DNA of 10,542 bases, from contig JAEWST010000132.1 of the NCBI GenBank assembly GCA_023398105.1, forward strand, positions 1 to 10,542, written 5' to 3'. The DNA comes from Bacillota bacterium. Its GTDB lineage: Bacteria; Bacillota; Clostridia; Acetivibrionales; DSM-1351. Under the pieces are notes generated by a model that worked only from the letters and a program-made list of their open reading frames with translations, did not search any database and was not told the DNA's origin. Shown piece after piece: positions 1 to 7,703 of the stretch (position 1 is the first letter of the stretch; the number at the start of each line of letters is the position of its first letter). The position numbers and the translations under genes are program-made.

Positions 1-4
1 ATAT

Positions 5-424
5 TTGAACCAGACACAACACAAAACCAAGAACAGAACCGCCGTCTGGCTCTACCCTGAAACAATAAAAGAAATGGATTCCATGCTTGATATAGACAAC
101 ACGAAAAGCCGCAGCGAGTTTATTGAAAAGGCTTTACAGTTTTACATGGGATACCTGACAAGTGAAAATACTTCAGAGTATCTTCCGAAAGTTCTGATAT
201 CTGCAATGCAAGGGATTTTAAGAGAAACGGAGAACAGAAATTCAAGCAATCTTTTCCGCCTATCGGTTGAGATGTCCATGATGATGAATATTCTTGCGGC
301 AGGGCTTGAAATAAGTGATGAAGACTTAAGAAAACTCCGTGGTAGATGCGTAAATGAAGTTAAAAAGACAAAGGGAAAAATCAGCATAGAGGATGCAGTG
401 AAGTTTCAGCAAGGGATGGATTGA
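5..424 (+). CDS. Ribbon-helix-helix relaxosome accessory protein (MobC/CopG-like), possibly 5' partial
   Basis: This 139-residue protein has an N-terminal ribbon-helix-helix DNA-binding signature. Residues about 11-21 form the strand (RTAVWLYPETI), and a helix-turn-helix part follows with the typical SRSEFIEKAL at about 36-45. The remaining 90 residues look helical and charged and probably serve for oligomerisation or relaxase contact. It sits 28 bases upstream of the relaxase in the same orientation, the usual place for an accessory protein that binds oriT and recruits the relaxase; it may also repress its own promoter. The first available start is a TTG at position 5, but only four bases precede it and no RBS can be seen, so translation could begin outside the window. 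There is no alternative ATG before the RHH fold. The role is inferred from fold and position; a plain transcriptional regulator is the alternative. Confidence 0.75.
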   Translation: MNQTQHKTKNRTAVWLYPETIKEMDSMLDIDNTKSRSEFIEKALQFYMGYLTSENTSEYLPKVLISAMQGILRETENRNSSNLFRLSVEMSMMMNILAAGLEISDEDLRKLRGRCVNEVKKTKGKISIEDAVKFQQGMD

Positions 425-437
425 TGAGTAAAAGCAG

Positions 438-446
438 AAAAGGAGA
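438..446 (+). promoter_or_regulatory. RBS of the relaxase gene
   Basis: AAAAGGAGA lies 6-7 bases before the ATG at 453, inside the short gap after the RHH gene. It fixes the relaxase start and suggests the two genes are cotranscribed. Confidence 0.7.
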
Positions 447-452
447 TTTCGT

Positions 453-3128
453 ATGCCAAAAATAATCTTGAAATGTCCTTATTTGAAAGGCGGCACCGCT
501 AAAGCTTCGGCTCATTTATCAAACCTTGTGAATTATATTTCCACCAGAAGTGGTGTGGAAAAACTGACTGAGAAAAACAGAAATCTTACTTCCACCGTAA
601 AGCAGGCAAACCTGATAGAACAAATCATAAAAGAATTCCCCGGAACGAAAAATCTATTTGAATATGAAGATTATAAAAAATACAAAACCATTGAGAATGC
701 ATCGGAGTTTATTTCGATTGCTCTTGAGCAGAATCTTGATAAAATTGGACAGCGTAAAAATTATGTAGATTACATTGCAAACCGTCCAAGAGTTGAGAAA
801 ATGGGGACTCATGGTTTGTTTACAGGCGGAGATGATGCGATTGTACTCAGCAGAGTTGAGGATGAAGTAGCAAACCACACTGGAAACGTGTGGACTCCAA
901 TAATTTCATTAAGAAGGGAAGATGCCATTCGTACCGGATATGACAGGGCAGAAGCATGGCACAATATGCTCTCATATTTTGCACCAGAGATTGCAGAAAG
1001 CATGAAAATACCGATTCAGAATTTCAGATGGTATGCGGCTTTTCATAATGAGAGCCACCATCCCCACATTCACATGATTTGTTACTCTATAAATCCTGTC
1101 GATGGCTACTTGACCAAAAAGGGAATTGAAAAAATAAAGTCGGGGTTTGTGAAAAACATTTTTAAAAATGAAATGCAGATTATATATAAAGAGCAAAACC
1201 GGAGGCGTGATAAATTAAAAGTTGAGAGCATGGAAACAATGCTTAAACTTATTTCGGAAATGAAGTCTGGAGTTATACAAAATCCGAAAATAGAAGAATT
1301 ATTTTTAAACCTGTCAGAAGGGCTGAAACTTACAAATGGTAAAAGGGTATACGGATACTTGCAACCAAAGGTTAAAGCAATTGTTGATGAAATTATAGAC
1401 GAGCTTTCAAAGGAAGAGGCAGTGGCGAAGGCTTATGAGCTATGGTATGAAATGCGTGATGAAGTGCTGCACAGCTATATGGATGAGCTTCCTGACAGAC
1501 TTCCGCTTTCCAAGCAGAAAGAATTTAAATCCATAAAAAATATGATAATTACCGAAGCGGATAAAATTGCAAAGAGTGAAGTAAGCTTTGAAGAAGGTGA
1601 AATTGCCGAGCCGGAGGATATTGTTAGTTTTGCTGAAATAGAAAGCACTGAAATGATTGCAGGCTCTGAAATAGCTGAATTTGAGTTGCTTGACGATGAA
1701 AGGGCTGATGATACTGATATTGAATGTCAGGATGTTTATGTAAGATGGACAGAAGAATACAAACTGGCTCGTGAATATCTATTTGGAACGGAAGAAACTC
1801 CACAGGATTTTGAAAAAGCACTGGAACTGTTTCTGGCAGAGGCGGAGAGCGGCAATGTTCTTGCAATGTATGACCTCGGCAGAATGTATGCAGACGGTCT
1901 TGGCGTGGAAAGTGATAATGACAAAGCATCTGGATATTATGCAGAAGCTCTTTCTGGTTTTCAGCAAGTGGAAGCTCAAAAGACATGGAAATATACTGAA
2001 TACCGCATTGGAAAAATGTTTGCACAGGGTCTTGGGACAGAGCAGGACTATGAGACAGCAGCACAGTGGTTTGAATTATCGGCAGAAAAGAAATACAAGT
2101 ATGCGCAGTATTCCCTTGGTGGACTGTATTACCGTGGACAAGGAGTGGAGCAGGATTTTCAGACCGCTTTTTCATTGTATTTAAAATCAACAGAGCAAGG
2201 CTTTCCATATGCAGATTATGAGGTTGCTAAAATGTATCGGGACGGTGTCGGCACAGAAAAGGATGCAAATAAAAGCAACGAACATTTCAAAAAAGCCTTT
2301 AAAGGTTTTGAAGCCTTGGAAAAGAATAGCCATGATGACAAATTGCAGTACCGGATTGGATGGATGCTTAAGAATGGAATAGGCACACAAAAGGATATTG
2401 GACGGGCGAAGGAATACTTTGAAAAGTCAGCTAAAGTGGGTAATGTATTCGCCGAATATGCACTGGCAAAGCTAATTCTGGCAGAAGAAAATCCAAATAG
2501 GGAAGAACTAAAGAGCGCAATTCAGTACTTGCAAAAAGCAGCAGACAACGAAAATGAGATATGCAAACCAATTCAGGCATTAGCTCAGTATGCACTTGGT
2601 AAAATCTATTTAGAGGGAAAGCACATACCAAAGAATATTTATAAAGCAATCCTATATTTAACACAGTCAGCCGGACAGAAAAATGAGTGGGCTGCTTATC
2701 AGCTTGGAAAGCTGTATTTGCTCGGGAAGGATGTTCTGAAAGATACCGAAAAAGCAGTGTACTATCTTACAAAATCGGCAGAGCAAGGCAATCAGTTTGC
2801 TCAATATATTTTGGGAAAGCTCTATCTGCTGGGGAAAGACGTACCGAAGAATAGAGAACTTGCAATAAAATGGCTTACGCTGTCGGCAGAGCAGGGGAAT
2901 GAGTATGCCCAATTCTTTCCAGATAATATGGATAAGTTTAGAGAACCTTCTGTGGTACTCGGAATTTCAAGAGTGATGTATCATGTAGGGAGGACATTTG
3001 AGAATAATGTGCCCCAGCCTACTAAGAGTACAATTGGATTCAAGGTGGATAGTAAGCTGATGAGAAAGATGAGGGAGAAGAAGGTTGGGCAGGGGTATAA
3101 AAGTGATGAGCATGAGTTTAACTTGTAA
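453..3128 (+). CDS. MobP/MobL-type relaxase with C-terminal Sel1-like repeats
   Basis: This is the putative DNA-nicking enzyme of conjugation. Relaxases cut one strand at oriT, stay covalently attached through a tyrosine, and are carried into the recipient. Over roughly residues 1-250 it resembles the MobP relaxases of clostridial ICEs. Tyr28 in VNYISTRSG is a good candidate nucleophile, near the position of the catalytic Tyr in RP4 TraI-type enzymes. HNESHHPHIHM at 198-208 gives the histidine cluster that binds metal. Residues about 300-450 are helical and acidic. From about 451 to 820 come Sel1-type repeats, with motifs such as YDLGRMYADGLGV, YSLGGLYYRGQGV and YILGKLYLLGKDV; a basic tail ends the protein. 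At 891 residues it is much longer than minimal MobP relaxases because of the repeats. The ATG has a good RBS. Relaxase identity is secure; the exact MobP subgroup (probably MobP3) is from memory. Confidence 0.88.
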   Translation: MPKIILKCPYLKGGTAKASAHLSNLVNYISTRSGVEKLTEKNRNLTSTVKQANLIEQIIKEFPGTKNLFEYEDYKKYKTIENASEFISIALEQNLDKIGQRKNYVDYIANRPRVEKMGTHGLFTGGDDAIVLSRVEDEVANHTGNVWTPIISLRREDAIRTGYDRAEAWHNMLSYFAPEIAESMKIPIQNFRWYAAFHNESHHPHIHMICYSINPVDGYLTKKGIEKIKSGFVKNIFKNEMQIIYKEQNRRRDKLKVESMETMLKLISEMKSGVIQNPKIEELFLNLSEGLKLTNGKRVYGYLQPKVKAIVDEIIDELSKEEAVAKAYELWYEMRDEVLHSYMDELPDRLPLSKQKEFKSIKNMIITEADKIAKSEVSFEEGEIAEPEDIVSFAEIESTEMIAGSEIAEFELLDDERADDTDIECQDVYVRWTEEYKLAREYLFGTEETPQDFEKALELFLAEAESGNVLAMYDLGRMYADGLGVESDNDKASGYYAEALSGFQQVEAQKTWKYTEYRIGKMFAQGLGTEQDYETAAQWFELSAEKKYKYAQYSLGGLYYRGQGVEQDFQTAFSLYLKSTEQGFPYADYEVAKMYRDGVGTEKDANKSNEHFKKAFKGFEALEKNSHDDKLQYRIGWMLKNGIGTQKDIGRAKEYFEKSAKVGNVFAEYALAKLILAEENPNREELKSAIQYLQKAADNENEICKPIQALAQYALGKIYLEGKHIPKNIYKAILYLTQSAGQKNEWAAYQLGKLYLLGKDVLKDTEKAVYYLTKSAEQGNQFAQYILGKLYLLGKDVPKNRELAIKWLTLSAEQGNEYAQFFPDNMDKFREPSVVLGISRVMYHVGRTFENNVPQPTKSTIGFKVDSKLMRKMREKKVGQGYKSDEHEFNL
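1803..2912 (+). repeat. Sel1-like repeat array inside the relaxase
   Basis: Residues about 451-820 of the relaxase contain roughly eight to nine degenerate units of 36-40 residues, each with an alpha-helical pattern A.Y.LG.LY..G.GV..D...A..... These are Sel1/TPR-class solenoid repeats, normally protein-binding. The last two units (about 2694-2910) are the most alike, also at DNA level, suggesting more recent duplication. The repeat periodicity also explains several long reading frames on the other strand and in other frames here. Confidence 0.8.
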
Positions 3129-3148
3129 TAATATACTAATTTTGCATA

Positions 3149-3178
3149 TTAAAACTTGTAAAAGTATGGTAATATAAT
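3149..3178 (+). promoter_or_regulatory. Candidate sigma-A promoter of the Gabija-like operon
   Basis: A perfect -10 box TATAAT (3173-3178) follows an 18-base spacer after TTAAAA (3149-3154, four of six matches to TTGACA). Transcription would begin near 3185, leaving a leader of about 118 bases before the TTG start. The region is very AT-rich, so chance matches are expected, but a promoter between the relaxase and the defence operon is also expected from the layout. Confidence 0.42.
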
Positions 3179-3212
3179 AAGGCATATTGTAACAATTAGA
3201 TGAAGTTTGGAA

Positions 3213-3264
3213 TGTTTAGTTTTTTATTTATTATCAAACTAATTTAGCAAAATGTAACTAAACA
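3213..3264. repeat. 9-bp inverted repeat in the operon leader
   Basis: TGTTTAGTT (3213-3221) and AACTAAACA (3256-3264) are perfect reverse complements separated by 34 bases. They lie between the candidate promoter and the start of the nuclease gene. They could be two half-sites for a repressor or the base of an mRNA hairpin. AT-rich sequence makes a 9-bp match only moderately unlikely, so the function is open. Confidence 0.3.
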
Positions 3265-3289
3265 GACTACAACTTGTTAAATTCATTAT

Positions 3290-3296
3290 GGAGGGG
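3290..3296 (+). promoter_or_regulatory. RBS that places the nuclease start at TTG 3303
   Basis: GGAGGGG ends six bases before an in-frame TTG at 3303. The upstream in-frame ATG at 3288 overlaps this RBS and has no Shine-Dalgarno sequence of its own. The TTG start gives an N-terminus MRLKKISIRNYRQF, which is how OLD-family and RecF-like ATPases usually begin. Confidence 0.75.
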
Positions 3297-3302
3297 TTCA
3301 CG

Positions 3303-5549
3303 TTGCGACTTAAGAAGATATCAATCAGAAACTATCGACAATTTAAAAATGCGGTTATTGATTTTGATGAAGAATTGACTATTTTAGCAGGTGCTAATAA
3401 TAGTGGTAAAACGTCGATTATTGAGTTGTTTAAAAGGATATTTCAAGATAAAAACTTCACGCAAGAGGATGTGTCGGCTGACTATTACTCAAAATTGCAG
3501 AATGATTACATTAAAACTGTAGATGATTTACATAGCAAAAGCACAACAGAAACTGAATTTAGAGAAAACTTAAAACAATTCTTTTCTACTGAATACAATA
3601 CTAAACATATCGCTATTAAAATTGAAATTGAAGTTCAATACAACAAAAGTGAGAGTATATCTTTGTTTTCAGACTATTTAATGGAGTTAGATGATGAATG
3701 CACGAGCTTCTACTTTTCATTTAACTATGAAATCAATACTACTGAGTTAGTTAAGTCTCTTAGCTTGAGAGCAACAACCCTTTATAGCAAGAAAATGGAA
3801 ATAGAAAAATTAAAGAAAATAAAAAAAACAAAGCAGGTCACCCTTCAACTTGCTGAACTCAATACCCAATATGAAGATTTTTTACTCGAAATGTTTGGCT
3901 CCACGTTCACAAACATTGTATACTTTACTGATAAATACTATAGGAATGAAGAGAGGATTGGAATAAAAGAATTTCAGAGTCTCTTTAAATACAATTATTT
4001 ACAAGCAACCCGTTTGTTAAATGACGAAAAAACAGACAAACATTTTTCGATAAGTAAAGAATTGCTCAATCATTTCAAACAAAGTGATGATTGGGCAGAG
4101 TTTAAAACTCTAATAATCAAAGACATTAAGGATGGATTGAAAGCTAGAAAACTTAATGAGAAGGTTAAGGATCATTCATTAACAAAAACTCAAAAAGCTC
4201 TAGATAGTATAGAAAAACATTTTGATTATAATAGAGGAGAGTTTTCTTTACAGACGGATATTTCTGATGAACTGCTTATGGAGTTTTTATCATCTTCCTT
4301 GCAAACACATTTTGAGTTTAAAAACGGTACGAAACTTAAAGAGTTTTCCCAAGGATTAGGGATAAGTAACTTAATATATATGTGTTTGAAGGTAGAAGCA
4401 TTTGTGAAACAGTATAAAGCAGATGTTGTTAATTTGTTTGTAATCGAAGAGCCAGAAGCACATATGCATCCACAAATGGAAAGGATGCTCATCAAATTTA
4501 TAAATGAAATATTGATGAATGAAGACAATAACCGTGTCCAAGGGGTTATTACAACTCATTCGAGTGAAATAATTAAGTGCTCAGATTTAAAAAACATAAG
4601 GGTTTTAAGAATCGATAGTCTTTTAACAAGTACTGTTTACGACATGAATTTATTTAAAGAAAACCTTGATTCTGATGAAGAGAGACAATTTTTTTCTTTT
4701 CTATTTTCTATTAATTACTCTGACTTGGTTTTTGCAAATAAGATAATAATGTATGAAGGTGATACTGAAAAGTTATACATTGAGAAGTTATTAACTGATT
4801 TAAAGTTTGAGGTGCTTTCTAATCAGTATATTTCCTTTGTTCAAGTAGGAGGCGCATATACGCACTGGTATAGAAAACTGGTTCACTTTCTAAGTATTAA
4901 AACACTTATTATAACTGATATTGATTATGACAAAAGCATAGTTTCAATCGATAATATTAAAAAAAATACGAAAATAACAAATGCAGGTTTAATTCAGTAT
5001 TATTTAGACTATGTCACATTAAAAGTCTTGAATACTGATGTTTTTCCATATTGTGAAAGCAAATGTAGAAAAAGAGTAAAAGATTGTTTTTATGAAAAAT
5101 CAGAGATCGATAAAATATCCTTGATACAATCAGATTTAAGAAAAAAGCCTTGTAAGAAAGTAATTAAGCCGGATTATTCCTGTATCAAGAGAAAAGCAAC
5201 AGTCAAGGAAATTGATTTATGGGTGCAGAGTGATAAGCATTCATTAATAAAAGTTGTATCTCAGGGAGAAAATGATTCTTTTGCACGCACATTAGAAGAA
5301 GCAATGCTTTGCAAATTTCTAGGGATTACTGTTGAAAGTCTTAATAGTTCAACATGGTGGAAAACACAGATAATAGATAATAAACTCAAACTAGAAGTTC
5401 CAAACAAAAGAAATGATATGACTGTAAGAGATATCATAAATGAAAATAAGAACAAGAAGACTGATTTTATGTATTCTGTTATCCTTGCTGATTTACATAT
5501 GAAGCTATTACCAGACTATATAAAGGAGGGGCTAGAATGGTTAGCGTAA
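3303..5549 (+). CDS. gajA: Gabija-like GajA: OLD-family ATPase with Toprim nuclease domain
   Basis: This is the putative nuclease of a two-gene anti-phage system. From the TTG start it has 748 residues. The N-terminal ABC-type ATPase shows Walker A GANNSGKT (30-37), then a long helical insert (about 55-340) that in this family mediates dimerisation. The signature-like SQGLG (349-353), Walker B LFVIEEPEAHMHP (378-390) and H-loop TTHS (417-420) follow. The Toprim domain has YEGDTEK with Glu485, TDIDYD with Asp539 and Asp541, and a conserved-looking RTLEEA near 662. OLD proteins paired with a UvrD-like helicase are class 2 OLD, the group to which Gabija GajA belongs; GajA nicks DNA and is restrained by nucleotides. 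The well-studied GajA has about 580 residues, so this one is some 170 longer. Part of the excess lies between the Toprim aspartates and RTLEEA, including five cysteines at 584, 588, 595, 617 and 627. By eye the gene is more AT-rich than the transfer genes. Another OLD-helicase system remains possible. Confidence 0.82.
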   Translation: MRLKKISIRNYRQFKNAVIDFDEELTILAGANNSGKTSIIELFKRIFQDKNFTQEDVSADYYSKLQNDYIKTVDDLHSKSTTETEFRENLKQFFSTEYNTKHIAIKIEIEVQYNKSESISLFSDYLMELDDECTSFYFSFNYEINTTELVKSLSLRATTLYSKKMEIEKLKKIKKTKQVTLQLAELNTQYEDFLLEMFGSTFTNIVYFTDKYYRNEERIGIKEFQSLFKYNYLQATRLLNDEKTDKHFSISKELLNHFKQSDDWAEFKTLIIKDIKDGLKARKLNEKVKDHSLTKTQKALDSIEKHFDYNRGEFSLQTDISDELLMEFLSSSLQTHFEFKNGTKLKEFSQGLGISNLIYMCLKVEAFVKQYKADVVNLFVIEEPEAHMHPQMERMLIKFINEILMNEDNNRVQGVITTHSSEIIKCSDLKNIRVLRIDSLLTSTVYDMNLFKENLDSDEERQFFSFLFSINYSDLVFANKIIMYEGDTEKLYIEKLLTDLKFEVLSNQYISFVQVGGAYTHWYRKLVHFLSIKTLIITDIDYDKSIVSIDNIKKNTKITNAGLIQYYLDYVTLKVLNTDVFPYCESKCRKRVKDCFYEKSEIDKISLIQSDLRKKPCKKVIKPDYSCIKRKATVKEIDLWVQSDKHSLIKVVSQGENDSFARTLEEAMLCKFLGITVESLNSSTWWKTQIIDNKLKLEVPNKRNDMTVRDIINENKNKKTDFMYSVILADLHMKLLPDYIKEGLEWLA
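5052..5183 (+). other. Cysteine-containing stretch in the nuclease Toprim region
   Basis: Codons for five cysteines fall within 44 residues, spaced C-x3-C-x6-C-x21-C-x9-C, among many lysines and arginines. The stretch lies between the Asp-x-Asp motif and the C-terminal RTLEEA of the Toprim domain. The spacing could form a small zinc-binding or redox-sensitive module that touches DNA. This is inference: the spacing does not match a zinc finger that I recognise. Confidence 0.45.
5522..5530 (+). promoter_or_regulatory. RBS of the helicase gene inside the end of the nuclease gene
   Basis: AAAGGAGGG lies six bases before the ATG at 5537, still within the nuclease reading frame, which ends at 5549. 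The arrangement points to translational coupling and supports this start over the in-frame ATG at 5558. Confidence 0.8.
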
Positions 5550-7432
5550 TAAATAACATGTATTTAATAAATGCCCCTGCAGGTAGTGGAAAAACCACTT
5601 ATATTGAAAATACAATAATAAATTTACTTGCAAAGCATTCAGATAAGAAAATTTTAAGCATTACTTACACTAATAGAGCAAAGGAAGAACTCAAAGCCAG
5701 AGTCGATAGCGACAATGTTACAATAGATACTATTCATTCTTTCCTTTCGAGTTTCATATCTCCCTATTTATCTAGAATAGAAGTTATTGATCTGTATATT
5801 GAAGAATTTAAAGATAAAATAAAATCATTAATAGATAATGGTGAGAGTGATTCAAAAAATGCAAGGTACATTGAAAAGTACGGAGAATTGGATTTTGAAA
5901 CTATAAGAAAGAATATCAAGCAAATTTACTATAATGAACAGACATTCAGCAGCTATTATTATGGTGGCCTTTCTCACGATGATGTGATATCGTTTTGTAG
6001 AAAGATGTTTGATACATTTACAGTTCTTAAAAAAAGACTGTCTCATAAATATGCATACATATTTATAGACGAATACCAAGATACATCTGCAGACGTGTTG
6101 TTTATCTTTTACCAATCTATACTTGACACTAAAAGTGAATTGTACCTGCTTGGTGACAAAATGCAAGAAATATATAGCAATTATGATGGCTCATTTAACA
6201 GGATACTAAGTACATTTAATCAAGATAAGAAGTTAGATATTAATTATCGGTGTTCGTCACCCATTATTGATGTTCTTAACAATTTATATAACGATACAAG
6301 GTATTTCCAAAAACCACCAAATGGAATTCGTAATGGGAATACTCCAACTGTTCTCATAACAGATATTCCATCAGAAAAATTTATAAGCCAATATAAGAAT
6401 CACATGCAACTATATCTATTCAATCGTGACAGATTTGAAAAGATTGGGATTGGTGATTTATATGGTGCTTTATCAGAGATGAAAGCATATAAGTTCCCGT
6501 CAAAATACACTCCAGCAGATGTATTGACAGATAAGACAAACGATAATCCTGATAAATTGTTTCGAATTTTGCTATGTGTGTGCGAATTTGTGGAATTGAT
6601 TGAAAGAAAAGCTTATGGTAAAAGCATTCGCTTAGCAAGAGAAAAAATTCATATATTTAATCAAAATTTAACTGATATCAGATATCATGATGATAAAATT
6701 ACTTTTTCTAGTAAGGTAGAAAAAGTAAGGGAGGAATCAAAATCCCTAACTGCAACAATAATGGAATTTTGCAAGTTTCTAATTGATAACGAGTATTGTC
6801 GTAGTGATGTATTTCTTCCATTCATAGAGAATGAAGAATATCAAAAGGTGCTTAATACACCTCTACAACAATTAATTTCATTGTATTCATATTTAAATGC
6901 ACCTAAAATATCTACACAACACGGTGTTAAGGGAGAAGGGCATGATGAGGTTTGCTTCATTTCAGAAGATTCGAAGCAGAATCCAATTGTGTATTTGTAT
7001 GAATTTCTACGTTTATTATGTACCAATGACATTAACTTAACCGATTTTCAGAATTTTTATTATGACTATAAATCTGAAGTTGATTTGGTAGATTTGACAT
7101 ATTTATCACCAGCGAATGTATATAAAGATCATAAAGAAGAATATATTAAAAAGGCTCAATTTATCAATGATAAATATATAGGTGATATGTATTTTGATTT
7201 TTGTCAACAAGAGCAGTACAGAGTTTACCTTAATAACCCAACATCAAAAAATGCAAAAGAATGTTTTAAATCAACAAAGACCAAAGGTGTTTTATGGGCA
7301 TATAAATTGTTTTACGTTGGATGCTCACGTGCTAAAAAGGATTTAACCGTTGTAGTTGATGAAAACAAAATTGCTCCGTTTAAAAAAGAGTTTATAGAAA
7401 AAATGACTTCAATAGGTTTTGATATTAAATAG
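5537..7432 (+). CDS. gajB: Gabija-like GajB: UvrD/PcrA-type superfamily 1 helicase
   Basis: The 631-residue protein carries the ordered superfamily 1A motifs. These are Walker A APAGSGKT (13-20), motif Ia ITYTNRAKEEL (42-52), IDTIHSF (63-69), Walker B IFIDEYQDT (175-183), motif III LLGDKMQEIY (204-213), motif IV DINYRCS (234-240), motif V TQHGVKGEGHDEV (460-472) and motif VI FYVGCSRAKKDL (592-603). In Gabija, GajB is thought to sense or process DNA ends and to help relieve GajA inhibition by consuming nucleotides; that is knowledge of the family, not seen here. The protein exceeds the roughly 490-residue GajB mainly through the 219-residue stretch between motifs IV and V (about 241-459), where no known domain is obvious. 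It overlaps the nuclease gene by 13 bases and shares its AT-rich composition, so the two were very likely acquired together. A stand-alone repair helicase is unlikely in this setting. Confidence 0.83.
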   Translation: MVSVINNMYLINAPAGSGKTTYIENTIINLLAKHSDKKILSITYTNRAKEELKARVDSDNVTIDTIHSFLSSFISPYLSRIEVIDLYIEEFKDKIKSLIDNGESDSKNARYIEKYGELDFETIRKNIKQIYYNEQTFSSYYYGGLSHDDVISFCRKMFDTFTVLKKRLSHKYAYIFIDEYQDTSADVLFIFYQSILDTKSELYLLGDKMQEIYSNYDGSFNRILSTFNQDKKLDINYRCSSPIIDVLNNLYNDTRYFQKPPNGIRNGNTPTVLITDIPSEKFISQYKNHMQLYLFNRDRFEKIGIGDLYGALSEMKAYKFPSKYTPADVLTDKTNDNPDKLFRILLCVCEFVELIERKAYGKSIRLAREKIHIFNQNLTDIRYHDDKITFSSKVEKVREESKSLTATIMEFCKFLIDNEYCRSDVFLPFIENEEYQKVLNTPLQQLISLYSYLNAPKISTQHGVKGEGHDEVCFISEDSKQNPIVYLYEFLRLLCTNDINLTDFQNFYYDYKSEVDLVDLTYLSPANVYKDHKEEYIKKAQFINDKYIGDMYFDFCQQEQYRVYLNNPTSKNAKECFKSTKTKGVLWAYKLFYVGCSRAKKDLTVVVDENKIAPFKKEFIEKMTSIGFDIK

Positions 7433-7576
7433 AGTGATGAATTATTGTTGCTTTTTGGTGTATAACTGTATTAGTGGCTTAGATTTAATAGGTCAAGCTA
7501 AGAATTGATATCTTGTAGTGTTCAAATGTAAACTAAGTAAGAATCCAATTCTTTCATATACCTAATTAATATAATT

Positions 7577-7608
7577 CAGCCTTTCACCCCGAAAGGCTGT
7601 TATTTTTT
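7577..7608 (+). terminator. Intrinsic terminator of the Gabija-like operon
   Basis: A perfect 9-bp stem CAGCCTTTC / GAAAGGCTG (7577-7585, 7591-7599) with loop ACCCC is followed by TTATTTTTT. It lies 145 bases after the helicase stop codon on the coding strand, so it would end the defence transcript and insulate the downstream transfer genes. Confidence 0.88.
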
Positions 7609-7626
7609 GCCCAAAAATCCAATGCG

Positions 7627-7657
7627 AAAGGAGTTACTGATGAATAAAGAAGTTTGA
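7627..7657 (+). other. Five-codon reading frame with strong RBS (possible leader peptide or gene remnant)
   Basis: AAAGGAG (7627-7633) is followed, six bases on, by ATG AAT AAA GAA GTT TGA (7640-7657), encoding MNKEV. The RBS is as good as those of the real genes. It could be a short translated leader acting on the hairpin at 7704-7739, or the surviving start of a gene lost when cargo was inserted. Neither is shown by the sequence alone. Confidence 0.35.
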
Positions 7658-7703
7658 TTTCAACTACACCCCCTACCCTTCAAAACTAAACACAACCCCA
7701 TAT

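Noticed and set aside
1624..2208. Long reading frame (194 codons) on the - strand, and a 137-codon frame at 1771-2184 on the + strand
   Set aside because: Both lie within the Sel1 repeats of the relaxase, have no RBS or recognisable domain, and their regular composition reflects the periodic repeat codons on the coding strand.
3120..3280. AACTTGT repeated at 3120, 3153 and 3271 (first two extended to AACTTGTAA), considered as insertion scars or attachment sites
   Set aside because: Short AT-rich words, one of them inside the relaxase stop region. I found no matching copy at the other end of the defence operon, so a target duplication is not supported.
4226..4559. Two - strand frames inside the nuclease gene
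   Set aside because: They are shadows of a gene with clear ATPase and Toprim motifs; their translations are low-complexity Ile/Ser/Phe/Cys-rich with no domain.
7437..7508. 23-codon frame directly after the helicase gene
   Set aside because: It has no ribosome binding site and no recognisable character; it is compatible with chance.
7501..7552. AGAATTG / CAATTCT inverted repeat
   Set aside because: Seven bases, 38 apart, in AT-rich sequence; expected by chance.
7549..7575. TATAAT at 7570-7575 as a promoter for the primase-like gene
   Set aside because: It has no good -35 at proper spacing, and transcription would run straight into the terminator at 7577-7608.
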